Shown: positions 13,122 through 21,061 of the stretch, one piece after another | Position numbering within the stretch: position 1 is the stretch's first letter | Layout of the letters: every line of letters starts with the position of its first letter | Origin: a virus | DNA length: 29,926 nucleotides | Direction: 5' to 3' (one strand) | Virus record (IMG/VR): IMGVR_UViG_3300006929_000069 | Coordinates: 1-29,926 of that record | Notes under the pieces: model-generated | The model's database searches: none | The model's input: only the letters and a program-made list of their open reading frames with translations | Told to the model about the DNA's origin: nothing | Position numbers and translations under genes: made by a program

Positions 13122-13385
13122 TTACGAATAAAAAGCTACTCCAACTAATAGAACCTCTGCGTGTGCCGCAAAGATTTTATCGGTGGATGCTTTATCAACA
13201 TACTCTGTAGCTCCACCTGAGAGGGTGAAGGTACCAATGTCGGTACCTCCGCTCTCTTCCAGTGTAACTAATCTTTGAGTGGTCCCAGAGTTGTGAACTC
13301 TTACACAAGTCGCAGAACCAACATTGGAAGCCGCACCAGTACTAGTACCTGCGGCCGCCTCTGTTCCTTTAAGTTTTAGTTTCAT
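13122..13385 (-). CDS. Small β-rich virion-type protein
   Basis: 87 residues. A short low-complexity stretch (EAAAGTSTGAASNVGSA) precedes a compact β domain with VRVHNSGTTQRLVTLEESG, GTFTLSGGATEYVDKAST and DKIFAAHAEVLLVGV. This pattern recurs in small virion proteins of marine phages, where it is probably a head or tail decoration. The ribosome site is TAGGAAA. It lies between two other small structural-type genes. Confidence 0.7.
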   Translation of the reverse strand: MKLKLKGTEAAAGTSTGAASNVGSATCVRVHNSGTTQRLVTLEESGGTDIGTFTLSGGATEYVDKASTDKIFAAHAEVLLVGVAFYS

Positions 13386-13400
13386 GCTAACAGTTTCCTA

Positions 13401-14033
13401 TTACGCCAAGACGGTGTGTGTTACTGCTGTCAACCCACTCAGCACCAATGATGCCGCAAGAGTTGTTCCGCCCACTACTGTATCAGAAATCGTACCTCCG
13501 GCGAGTGCGATATCCGCTCCACCGATAGTCAAGACATCGTTTGTGGCGATTGTCTGACTAGCCAAGGTAAATCGTTTTCTGTTTGCAGTTGAACCGGTTG
13601 CAGTATAGACCAATGTGTATGGTCCACGGCCTGAACCAGAACCCTGGTTGCCGTTGGCAATAGCCAGTGTTGGCGAACCAGCAACTGTAACAGCTTCGTC
13701 CCAAGTAATTTCAACCGTAATCGTCGCAGCGGAACTACCAGCCGTAAGGTCGGTTGCCGCTGTCGTTCCAATTACGAAACGCATATCTGTGGCAGTTGGT
13801 GTTCGGAGACCAGTTGTTGAACTAGTACCCGCAAGGCCACCGATTGCCACCAACACTTCTGGTGTAGCAGAAGCGTTATTATTTCCTGATGCGGCTGTTC
13901 CAGCCTGCATTACCCAACCTGAATTTGTAGCATACACATTACCTTTTGTGCCTTCTGCTACTGCATTTTCATCTTCTGACAAAAACTTGGGTTTGTTGCT
14001 TGCCGAAGCGTGTGCCGTGCCCCATAAACTCAT
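13401..14033 (-). CDS. Virion protein with Ig-like β domain
   Basis: 210 residues. The first part (MSLWGTAHASASNKPKFLSE, then GNVYATNSGWVM) matches an N-terminal module widespread in marine T4-like virion proteins. From about residue 95 the sequence reads as an Ig-like β sandwich (ITVEITWDEAVTVAGSPTLA, TLVYTATGSTANRKRFTLAS). Ig-like domains on phage virions often mediate weak surface binding. A perfect TATAAATA late promoter box lies 33-40 nt upstream of the start, with an AGGAG ribosome site, so this gene probably begins its own late transcript. Confidence 0.78.
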   Translation of the reverse strand: MSLWGTAHASASNKPKFLSEDENAVAEGTKGNVYATNSGWVMQAGTAASGNNNASATPEVLVAIGGLAGTSSTTGLRTPTATDMRFVIGTTAATDLTAGSSAATITVEITWDEAVTVAGSPTLAIANGNQGSGSGRGPYTLVYTATGSTANRKRFTLASQTIATNDVLTIGGADIALAGGTISDTVVGGTTLAASLVLSGLTAVTHTVLA

Positions 14034-14065
14034 AATTCTAATCTCCTAGATTATTTCTTTTTTAT

Positions 14066-14073
14066 TATTTATA
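14066..14073 (-). promoter_or_regulatory. T4-type late promoter box (TATAAATA)
   Basis: Perfect TATAAATA on the minus strand, overlapping the stop of the nucleotidyltransferase gene and 33 nt before the start of the Ig-domain virion protein, in one of the few real gaps. Together with the AGGAG ribosome site it would start a transcript for the small structural genes. Confidence 0.75.
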
Positions 14074-15241
14074 ACAGTTTCATCTTTCGCAGATACATTT
14101 GAAAGTCTTTATCATTCAATCCCTGTATCATACCAGCTGCTTTATGTAAAGCAACCATGGGTTTATCACCCCGTTGTATAAACTTTTTATACCACTGTAC
14201 CGCAGCTGCATAACTTTTCTTCTTTAATGTTCTACCAAAAAAGCCCTCATGTTCAACTTTTTCATTTTTCATTAGTTCTTCTCGTATTGCAGCCTTGAAT
14301 TTTTTGTCACTAATCGTCTTTGCAATTAGTTTTTTATCAGATGTTTTTGCTGGTAACTTCTTCATTTCTTTTGCAGTCATACCATCAACCTTCTGTTGAA
14401 CCTTCTTTTGAGAATTCTTCAAAGCAACTTTAATTGATGCGCCAGCACCAAGTGCGGCGAGAAATGATGGTAATGCCCAAGCGGCAACATTTACTGCTAT
14501 TGCCAACTTTGTTGCAAGTCCAAGACCCACTGGTAACATCCACCAGATTGTAAGTGCCAATGCAGCATGTGGGGCAACCATATCAACTGCCACCTTTCCA
14601 GCAAAAGTTAATATAGCCGTTCCAACTACTGCCAGAGTAATCACAGCCTCATCAAGTTCTTCAATATGTTCATTCAAACCCCTTACACCCATAGCCTTTT
14701 GAACTGCTCTGAATAACTTTTTAGCATCAGGACTATCAGCAAACTTCGGTGGAAGGCCTTGGTAGAATTTATCAAAGTCATCATCTTCTGCAGCGGCTCT
14801 CATCTTTGATGCAGACATTCCAGAAGCACCATCTGCATCTGGGTCTCTTTCCCCTGCACTGATAACTTTGATACTGTCAAACTTATATTCACCGTGTCTA
14901 GCCTTTACACCATTATATTTCTGTAGTAACGTATCAAACTCTTTCACACGGTCCGAACCAGCGATAAACATTATATCTGTAAACCCTTCTTTAGATAACT
15001 CAACTGCAACATCTATGGCAGTTCGTGCTGGACTGTTGATAATATGTTTAGCGTGTTTAGGAAACATCTTCCGCATATAATGTAGTTTAGTACTGTAATC
15101 TAATGGATTTTTCTTTCTATCCTGAGACTGACTTATATAGATACGGTAGTTCCTACCACCCACAGACTTTGCTTTGTCTATGAGAACTTCGTGTCCAATA
15201 GTAGATGGGTTAAACCGACCGAATGCAAATGTCATCTTCAT
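14069..15241 (-). CDS. Cytidylyltransferase/NMNAT-like enzyme fused to a membrane domain
   Basis: 390 residues. Residues 1-185 look like a nucleotidylyltransferase of the HIGH superfamily: GRFNPSTIGH (8-17) is the nucleotide-binding motif and GMSASKMR (141-148) the second signature. Such enzymes make NAD precursors or CDP/ADP compounds; the substrate is undetermined. Then comes EHIEELDE-A (191-199), a possible prohead protease site. Three hydrophobic segments (about 200-219, 223-245 and 247-268) follow, then a basic helical tail with KVEHE-GFF (328-335), another possible site. Similar nucleotidyltransferases occur, from memory, among cyanophage virion genes. A CATAAATA box ends six bases before the ATG, and no clear ribosome site is visible. 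Confidence 0.8.
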   Translation of the reverse strand: MKMTFAFGRFNPSTIGHEVLIDKAKSVGGRNYRIYISQSQDRKKNPLDYSTKLHYMRKMFPKHAKHIINSPARTAIDVAVELSKEGFTDIMFIAGSDRVKEFDTLLQKYNGVKARHGEYKFDSIKVISAGERDPDADGASGMSASKMRAAAEDDDFDKFYQGLPPKFADSPDAKKLFRAVQKAMGVRGLNEHIEELDEAVITLAVVGTAILTFAGKVAVDMVAPHAALALTIWWMLPVGLGLATKLAIAVNVAAWALPSFLAALGAGASIKVALKNSQKKVQQKVDGMTAKEMKKLPAKTSDKKLIAKTISDKKFKAAIREELMKNEKVEHEGFFGRTLKKKSYAAAVQWYKKFIQRGDKPMVALHKAAGMIQGLNDKDFQMYLRKMKLL

Positions 15242-15246
15242 AGTAA

Positions 15247-15254
15247 TATTTATG
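15247..15254 (-). promoter_or_regulatory. Late promoter-like box (CATAAATA)
   Basis: CATAAATA on the minus strand overlaps the end of the large fibre gene and finishes six bases before the ATG of the nucleotidyltransferase gene. Transcription would begin at or very near that ATG. It fits the relaxed late promoter consensus of T4-like phages. Confidence 0.5.
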
Positions 15255-18200
15255 ATGGTATCGTGAGTAGTTCAGTACAAGCAACTGTGGGTAGTGTAAA
15301 GTTCCCGACAGCTGAATATATATAAAGATAATTATCACTAGTTAATGTAAGCGTTTGTGCGTTGCCATTCATATAGTTACCGTCACTCGCATACCAACTA
15401 TTATTAGCACCAGTAATACCTGTTCGAGCAAATGCCAGAGTAGTAAACGCCATGATTCGTCCAGAGGAAGTTGATATTCTATCAAAGGTAAAATAAAGGT
15501 CTGTAAAGTTATTACTCATGACCCGGGCATCACGAGCGGTGAAAGCAGCATTGCCTGGAGAGTATATAGAAATTCTACCAGTGTGGTTTGTCCCGGCACC
15601 ACGTAGCGCCATATGCATAGCCGCATCCCAACCAGAGTTGGAGTTACCAAGATTGGTGCCAACATGAGGCGAGTTAGCTTTTTGCCAACCCATTAATACT
15701 ACGTCATTATCTACCCAGCCTGTGCCGTCTACGGCAGGGCCACCACTGGCCACTCCTCCCATATCCTCTAGCAGACCCCAAAATTCTGGATATATAATCA
15801 TTCGTTTGCCAACCGGCACAGCGGTATCTAGTTTGACCATCTCAGTTGCATTTAGTATGCCATCAGCATCATAACCCATATTGGGTGCGGTTGTAAAACT
15901 AGGTGCAAAGTTTGATGCCGCAATCTCCACATCACCACCACCAAAAAAGTTATCTGCTATATCAGTAGTATCAGTTCCCATTCCATGGGACAGATATATT
16001 GCATTACCGTCACCGTCAGTATCTTTAGTAGCAATAACTCGGTTATTAGTATGGTCATGTAAATCTATCTTATTAGTATCTGCATGATATCTTATCTGTA
16101 TTTGAGTAGTGCCTTTATCTGGATCACTCCATCCAGTAGAAGCATCTACATAATTAGTATTGGATGTGTTGAATGTCATATTATGAAGGTTAGCGATCCG
16201 TTCTGCATTATTCATTCTAAACCCCCAATCCCAAAAAGACATAGTGGTTTCAACATTAGTTAGGCCCGATGCATTATTAGATGACTTCCATCCACCATTG
16301 AAAACTTGTTGCCCCGAATCAGGAGTTGTCCATCTCATATAGTAGCCGGGCAATAGTCCACGCCGATGTCGCACTACTGTATCAGTTCTTAGAGTAGTAT
16401 TCACTGAAGGTCTATTTATTCTCCAGTTCCCCCACGATTGTGGATAGGCTGTTGGCGTATGTATATACTCCCAACCATAGTATCTCAACACAGGAGATTG
16501 TGGAACTCTATTATTACCACTAGACGAAATACGAATCGCATTACCATCACAGGCAACCGATGCTGTAGTGATAAGAGTTTCTACACCAGTGGTGTTTATA
16601 TCATACCACTTTATTTTGTTATCACCGTGGTCATATCTCATAGCAAGTACTTTACCCGTCACAGTATAACCAGTAGAATAATTAGTAGTAATATCAAAGC
16701 CTTCATTTGTAGCACTTATTTTAGTACCATCAAATCCAACCCACCTTACCCAAGCTGTATCATCACCATTTCTCATACCTATATAAGTGTTACCAGACCC
16801 AGTCTGAGTTTCTGTGAAAACAAGTTCTTGACCAGGATACATTAACTCACCGAATATCCATCGACTACTACCATCAAATGTATCTGCTGTGAATCTCTGA
16901 TTAGGTTTGTATTTAGAACTCGGATGATAATACCACGCTGCATCAAACGGTTCGGGTCGTTCCCAATCTGTGTTGAAATATCCAGCGTTGATTGTTGCCG
17001 CGACAACAAGGTGTAAGTAAATTGCATTACCGTCACCATTAGCATCTTTCGTGATAAGTATTTCTTCGTTATCTTCATCATACAAATCAATCTTATTATC
17101 TATATGATATCTCCAAGAAATATTACCACCACCCATTGCAACTGTGGCATCACCAGTACCATATCGTGTCGCAGCTGTATTGATAGTAAAGCCTGTGCCC
17201 GCAGTTAGTTTCTCAGTTGTGTTGGCGTTTACTCTCGCTGTATTTTCATTCTCAACACCTGTTTGACCTATAGCACTACCAGTATAATCAAAAGTCATGT
17301 ATTGGTTCTGCCAACCAGCCTTCAATGTACACTTTATCTTGTGGCCGGGACGCAGAGGTTCATTTAGTTTTATCACAGTATCAGTATTTACACCACCACG
17401 CCATGAAGTATTCGCACCGGCAGTAAGTTCAGCAATAATACTGTATTTTTGTTCCCTTACTGCAAAGTTAGGTAATGATGAAGTTCCATTTACAGCACCA
17501 CTTATGGTTACTGGATTACCATCTTCTGCTGTGGTTGCTGTACAGATAAGAGTATATGCGTTTGTAATATCCCATAACTGTAACTTATTTGTATCATAGT
17601 CGTATCGTAATGCAAGTTGTGTTGTGCCATGAATGGTAGTATAGTCATCTGTCAAATCCCAACCAACACTATCATAAGCATTACTGCCGTGTCGTATTTG
17701 ATCCTGTGATGAAGAATACCTTAAATGTTTATGCCAGTAAGAGGCCAAACCTGCTTGTGATGGAGTATAGGATGTAGTACCATTCCAAACACCAAAATAA
17801 TTAGTTTCTTCATTGAAAGATACTGGGAAAGTAAATTCATAACCTTTTGCTAATGTCTGACCAAAATTATAAGGGTTGGTTGACGCGGACGGTGATAGTG
17901 TGTCTATCTGTGCACCCGCTGTTGCATCACCAGTTCCAGGACTAGCATATGTCTGATACCAGTTGGGTGAAGCTATTGATACACTCGTATCTAAATTCTT
18001 TAAAGAGGTTGCATCTATCGTAACTGTTGAAGCATCATCCAGAGTCAATATCAAATCAGTTCCTGTTACAGTGCCACTAACTACTGGGTTGCCTGCACTA
18101 CCACCGCCACCATGTGATACTGAACGAGTGTCTACACTTAGGAAGGTTCCATCTGACCTTTGAATAACTGAGTTGAGTTCTTCACTAACAAAGATATCAT

Positions 18201-18669
18201 CATCTTCTGATAATATTCTACCAGTACCATCCTCTAAACAATAATCTACACTTTCCATTCGGAAACTAACAACAGATGTACCGCCCACTGACGATAACCC
18301 CGAACCACCTTCGTCACCAGTACCTTGTTCAGTAGTATAACCTGTAAGGTTATTAATTTCTGCAATGACATCGGCCCTACTTGTATGTGAGGCTACTCTA
18401 AGGTCTTGGGCAATAATTACTCTATCAGTAGTCCAGTTTCTAGTAAACCAATGATTGAACCTAATATTTTTTATTTCAAAAAAGTCTGTTTCTCTACGTT
18501 CTGTTTCTTCAATATTCTTAATATCAATTCTACCAGCACGGGAACTTGCAACTGCTTGTAAGTTACCTAAAGAATGCGACCCAACTCTGCGGGCCCGACG
18601 GCCAAAGACAACAGAAAGGTTATCTTTACTTCGTCTTATTAAAAATTTTCTTGGAGCTTTTCTAGCCAT
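15250..18669 (-). CDS. Large repeat-containing tail fibre/adhesin-type protein
   Basis: 1139 residues. A basic N-terminus (MARKAPRKFLIRRSKDNL) precedes a virion-attachment-like region (about 60-185). A short linker (187-227) is nearly the same as one in the next gene upstream. At least four modules of roughly 160-180 residues follow, each containing an R-Y-[DH]-x-x-x-[DT]-N-K-[IL]-x-[LW]-[WYH]-D core (R355, R520, R678, R860) followed by a D-G-N-[AP] turn and, before it, an L-x-PG motif. The end (from about 930) is a further β-rich domain. This is the most likely host-recognition protein in the window. It starts at a TAATG overlap with the 499-residue gene. Receptor unknown. Confidence 0.78.
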   Translation of the reverse strand: MARKAPRKFLIRRSKDNLSVVFGRRARRVGSHSLGNLQAVASSRAGRIDIKNIEETERRETDFFEIKNIRFNHWFTRNWTTDRVIIAQDLRVASHTSRADVIAEINNLTGYTTEQGTGDEGGSGLSSVGGTSVVSFRMESVDYCLEDGTGRILSEDDDIFVSEELNSVIQRSDGTFLSVDTRSVSHGGGGSAGNPVVSGTVTGTDLILTLDDASTVTIDATSLKNLDTSVSIASPNWYQTYASPGTGDATAGAQIDTLSPSASTNPYNFGQTLAKGYEFTFPVSFNEETNYFGVWNGTTSYTPSQAGLASYWHKHLRYSSSQDQIRHGSNAYDSVGWDLTDDYTTIHGTTQLALRYDYDTNKLQLWDITNAYTLICTATTAEDGNPVTISGAVNGTSSLPNFAVREQKYSIIAELTAGANTSWRGGVNTDTVIKLNEPLRPGHKIKCTLKAGWQNQYMTFDYTGSAIGQTGVENENTARVNANTTEKLTAGTGFTINTAATRYGTGDATVAMGGGNISWRYHIDNKIDLYDEDNEEILITKDANGDGNAIYLHLVVAATINAGYFNTDWERPEPFDAAWYYHPSSKYKPNQRFTADTFDGSSRWIFGELMYPGQELVFTETQTGSGNTYIGMRNGDDTAWVRWVGFDGTKISATNEGFDITTNYSTGYTVTGKVLAMRYDHGDNKIKWYDINTTGVETLITTASVACDGNAIRISSSGNNRVPQSPVLRYYGWEYIHTPTAYPQSWGNWRINRPSVNTTLRTDTVVRHRRGLLPGYYMRWTTPDSGQQVFNGGWKSSNNASGLTNVETTMSFWDWGFRMNNAERIANLHNMTFNTSNTNYVDASTGWSDPDKGTTQIQIRYHADTNKIDLHDHTNNRVIATKDTDGDGNAIYLSHGMGTDTTDIADNFFGGGDVEIAASNFAPSFTTAPNMGYDADGILNATEMVKLDTAVPVGKRMIIYPEFWGLLEDMGGVASGGPAVDGTGWVDNDVVLMGWQKANSPHVGTNLGNSNSGWDAAMHMALRGAGTNHTGRISIYSPGNAAFTARDARVMSNNFTDLYFTFDRISTSSGRIMAFTTLAFARTGITGANNSWYASDGNYMNGNAQTLTLTSDNYLYIYSAVGNFTLPTVACTELLTIPS
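15985..17622 (-). repeat. Divergent protein repeats in the large fibre
   Basis: Four copies of an about 160-180 residue module, recognised by cores at fibre residues 355-366, 520-530, 678-689 and 860-871 (RYDYDTNKLQLWD, RYHIDNKIDLYD, RYDHGDNKIKWYD, RYHADTNKIDLHD). Each is followed by DGN and a β segment. DNA identity between copies is low, so the repeats are old or fast evolving. Confidence 0.8.
17989..18111 (-). repeat. Shared linker module, copy in the large fibre
   Basis: Encodes fibre residues 187-227: a glycine run, then NPVVSGTVTGTDLILTLDD and STVTIDATSLKNLD. It pairs with 19275-19391 in the neighbouring gene, differing mainly by conservative changes. Confidence 0.8.
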
Positions 18670-20168
18670 TAGTTTAGTACCGCCACTACTGATGAGTCAT
18701 ACAACGTAAAATCACAACTACCGTTTAATTCAAATTCACCAAAACCTCTCTGTGCAGATGAGTTACCTACATAGATGGGGAATATAAAAGTTCTTTCGTG
18801 TTCTACTCCTGCGCCATCGTTCATTTCTTGTCCGGCCACTGTTTGATAAAATTGATATGCCTGAAAATAATCACCTGTGATATTTCCTGAGTCATCTTCT
18901 AACACTATTCTGTCTCCATCTTCATTGAGTACATGATCTGTTCCATCACCAACAGCTCTAAAATTAATTCGGCATTCCAGCAGGGCATTATTTGTTTCTG
19001 GATATACCCACGCTTGTATCCGAAATAAAACCACACCATCTGTAGGAACCTCTGCAAACGAAAATCTATTACTACTTCTATCCCAAATACGACTTGAAAA
19101 TATAGTAGAAGGTAACATATTATCTTCCGACCCTGGAGTAGCACCAACAGCGCCTGTGCAGGGCATTATTGTCCAAGTGTCTTCCTCTATTTCTAATCCA
19201 TTAACAGAACCTGCCTCATTCACTATAGTTGCTAAAGTCTTATCGCCGGTATACTCATAACCAGCTGGGTCATAATCTACATTTTTTAGAGTAGTTGCAT
19301 CTATCGTGACTGTTGAAGAATCAGTTAAAGTAAGGACTATATTGTTTCCACTAACAGTACCGCTAGCAACTGGGTTACCTGAACCACCACCACTCTCAGC
19401 AGCACCTATCCACTTACCACTAGATGACTGATATTTTAAAACGTAGTTATTTGTTTTGGCTGTTGTTCTATCTACATCATCAAGAAACTCTAAACGAACC
19501 TCACCAGAGCCATAAGACATTCCTGCCTGACCCCAACCAACAGCATTCATTTCCCCAAATCGTTTTTTGAGGGCGGACACTTGATCCTGTAAAATAGTTA
19601 GTTCTGTAATAGGAACATGGTCACCACCATACTCAGTTAATTTTTGTACAGTTGCCTCAATAATATTTGCAGCCTGTTCGACTTCTGGAATATCTGATTC
19701 TATCTCAGGCTCGATTTCCGTAGCATATTCTTCATTATATTCTTCAAGAGCTTCATCTACACTATCACTAACATCTTGTGCTTCTCTTAGTATTCTTCGC
19801 ACATTAGCTATAGCAGCCATATCCCGACCAGTTTCTTCTTCCTCTAATACTGGAATTTCTATAATCTCTGGATCTTCTGGTTTTTTTCTTGCAAGATAAA
19901 CTGCATAAGGAATTGCTTCGTCTGGTGTCTCAACTATTTCAGTTGTTGGCCAAGGAGCAATAGGAACAAAAGGAGTATTAGTTTCTCCTTTTATTTTTTT
20001 AATAAGATTAGCACGTGAATCAGGATCCCCATCAAAAGGCTCTACAGATTCAACTACATTTTTTTCACCAAGTATTTCTTTAGTTTCTTTGGCTATAACT
20101 TCATCAAGTTTAATCTTACGATTTTTCTGAAATTCTTGTCTAATTTTAGACGCGTCATTTCGTCGCAT
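18669..20168 (-). CDS. Virion protein with fibre-type linker
   Basis: 499 residues. The first 200 are acidic and largely helical, with ITELTILQDQVSALKKRFGE (187-206) as a coiled coil. Residues about 210-257 contain GWGQAGMSYGSGEVRLEFLD and YVLKYQSSSGKWIGA, a module found, from memory, in marine T4-like fibre or neck proteins. A linker (260-298) is shared with the adjacent large fibre. The C-terminal 200 residues are β-rich with aromatic residues and could be a small lectin-like domain. The ribosome site GGAG lies ten bases before the ATG. It is probably a fibre, whisker or baseplate attachment protein that works with the large adhesin. Confidence 0.75.
   Translation of the reverse strand: MRRNDASKIRQEFQKNRKIKLDEVIAKETKEILGEKNVVESVEPFDGDPDSRANLIKKIKGETNTPFVPIAPWPTTEIVETPDEAIPYAVYLARKKPEDPEIIEIPVLEEEETGRDMAAIANVRRILREAQDVSDSVDEALEEYNEEYATEIEPEIESDIPEVEQAANIIEATVQKLTEYGGDHVPITELTILQDQVSALKKRFGEMNAVGWGQAGMSYGSGEVRLEFLDDVDRTTAKTNNYVLKYQSSSGKWIGAAESGGGSGNPVASGTVSGNNIVLTLTDSSTVTIDATTLKNVDYDPAGYEYTGDKTLATIVNEAGSVNGLEIEEDTWTIMPCTGAVGATPGSEDNMLPSTIFSSRIWDRSSNRFSFAEVPTDGVVLFRIQAWVYPETNNALLECRINFRAVGDGTDHVLNEDGDRIVLEDDSGNITGDYFQAYQFYQTVAGQEMNDGAGVEHERTFIFPIYVGNSSAQRGFGEFELNGSCDFTLYDSSVVAVLN
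19275..19391 (-). repeat. Shared linker module, copy in the 499-residue virion gene
   Basis: Encodes residues 260-298: NPVASGTVSGNNIVLTLTD and STVTIDATTLKNVD. Match to the copy at 17989-18111 is strong in protein and partial in DNA. Confidence 0.8.
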
Positions 20169-20183
20169 AAAGATAAATCTCCA

Positions 20184-20468
20184 TTATTCAATTTCATCAG
20201 GTTCTTCTAATGCTTCTTCGACAAGACGATGAAGCGAATGCAACAGTTCTTTGACTTCTTTATTATCATCCATAACAGTAACCATATCTTTTACAATTTC
20301 AGTTTGTTGAACTCGCATTATAGCTATTTCCTTTTCATTCTCTATAACCTGTTCTATCGCTGTGGTATTATTAGTTACTTGACCATCAGTACCGGAGGCC
20401 CACCAGACCGCTGCTCCCGCTTGTGCAATTATAAAAATACCAAATCCTGTGCTTAACCAACTGTCCAT
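20184..20468 (-). CDS. Small membrane protein with coiled coil
   Basis: 94 residues. A single N-terminal hydrophobic helix (about 6-24, STGFGIFIIAQAGAAVWW) is followed by a long helical, glutamate-rich tail (EQVIENEKEIAIMRVQQTEI) that is likely a coiled coil. It is preceded by a ribosome site (AAAGGGAC). It lies between virion-type genes. A structural or membrane-associated injection role is possible; no signature identifies it. Confidence 0.68.
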   Translation of the reverse strand: MDSWLSTGFGIFIIAQAGAAVWWASGTDGQVTNNTTAIEQVIENEKEIAIMRVQQTEIVKDMVTVMDDNKEVKELLHSLHRLVEEALEEPDEIE

Positions 20469-20494
20469 GGGTGAGTCCCTTTATTATTATTTTT

Positions 20495-21061
20495 TTAGGT
20501 CCAACTCTTTGCTACCGTAAAGTTTGCTCTACTGAATTCCATTCTATCTACTAGTTTTAATGCGTTACCAACACGGTCAATTGCAACAAACCCTTCTGGT
20601 GCAGTAACTTTATACCCATCAGAGGTTTTTATAAATGATGCAACTGAACCCTTAACCCTTTCTAATTTTTTTACAATAACTTCTTTTGCAACTCGCAATG
20701 TTATGTAAGATGCGAACACAAAATATATTGATGTCTTATATTTATTGAATTCAGCTTGTCCATCTTTTAACAACTGTTCATACTGTTTCTTTCCAGCAGC
20801 ACTTTTTACACTGTCAATCTTTTTCTTCATCTTATCTGTATAAAATTGTTCAAACTCTGATACTAGACGTTTGGTGTCATTGATACCAGCACCAGAACGA
20901 ATTTGTGAATTAAAAAATACTTTCAAAGACGAACCCAATACCCATGGGTCATCTTTAGGATTAGTTTTTTCTAAAATCTTCAAATATGGTTTGGCCTTCT
21001 TCAAAGATCCATTAGCCATATTCAAAACTCTGTTAAACTTATCTGTTTCGCTGGTGGTCAT
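20495..21061 (-). CDS. Probable C-terminal half of a split ligase-like phage protein
   Basis: 188 residues, mostly helical. It begins MTTSETDKFNRVLNMANGSL and starts in an ATGA overlap with the ligase-like gene. From memory, related marine-phage proteins (DUF6267-like) carry both parts in one longer chain, so this looks like the C-terminal domain split off by a frame change. The middle contains YKTSIYFVFASYITLRVAKEV, a partly hydrophobic helix, and the end TAPEGFVAIDRVGNALKLVD is a small β segment seen as a kinase/ligase-type C-terminal cap in related phage proteins. No slippery heptamer is visible at the junction, so coupled translation is more likely than frameshifting. Confidence 0.6.
   Translation of the reverse strand: MTTSETDKFNRVLNMANGSLKKAKPYLKILEKTNPKDDPWVLGSSLKVFFNSQIRSGAGINDTKRLVSEFEQFYTDKMKKKIDSVKSAAGKKQYEQLLKDGQAEFNKYKTSIYFVFASYITLRVAKEVIVKKLERVKGSVASFIKTSDGYKVTAPEGFVAIDRVGNALKLVDRMEFSRANFTVAKSWT

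Noticed and set aside
13529-13771. Minus-strand frame of 80 codons inside the Ig-domain virion gene
   Set aside because: It is an arginine- and leucine-rich shadow of the real gene in another frame, with no start signal.
16842-17090. Minus-strand frame of 82 codons inside the large fibre gene
   Set aside because: Out-of-frame shadow of a strongly repeated coding region; no ribosome site or domain.
20455-20500. AT-rich gap before the 94-residue gene as a promoter
   Set aside because: The minus strand reads AAAAAAATAATAATAAAGGG, which has no (C/G/T)ATAAATA match; it mainly provides a ribosome site.
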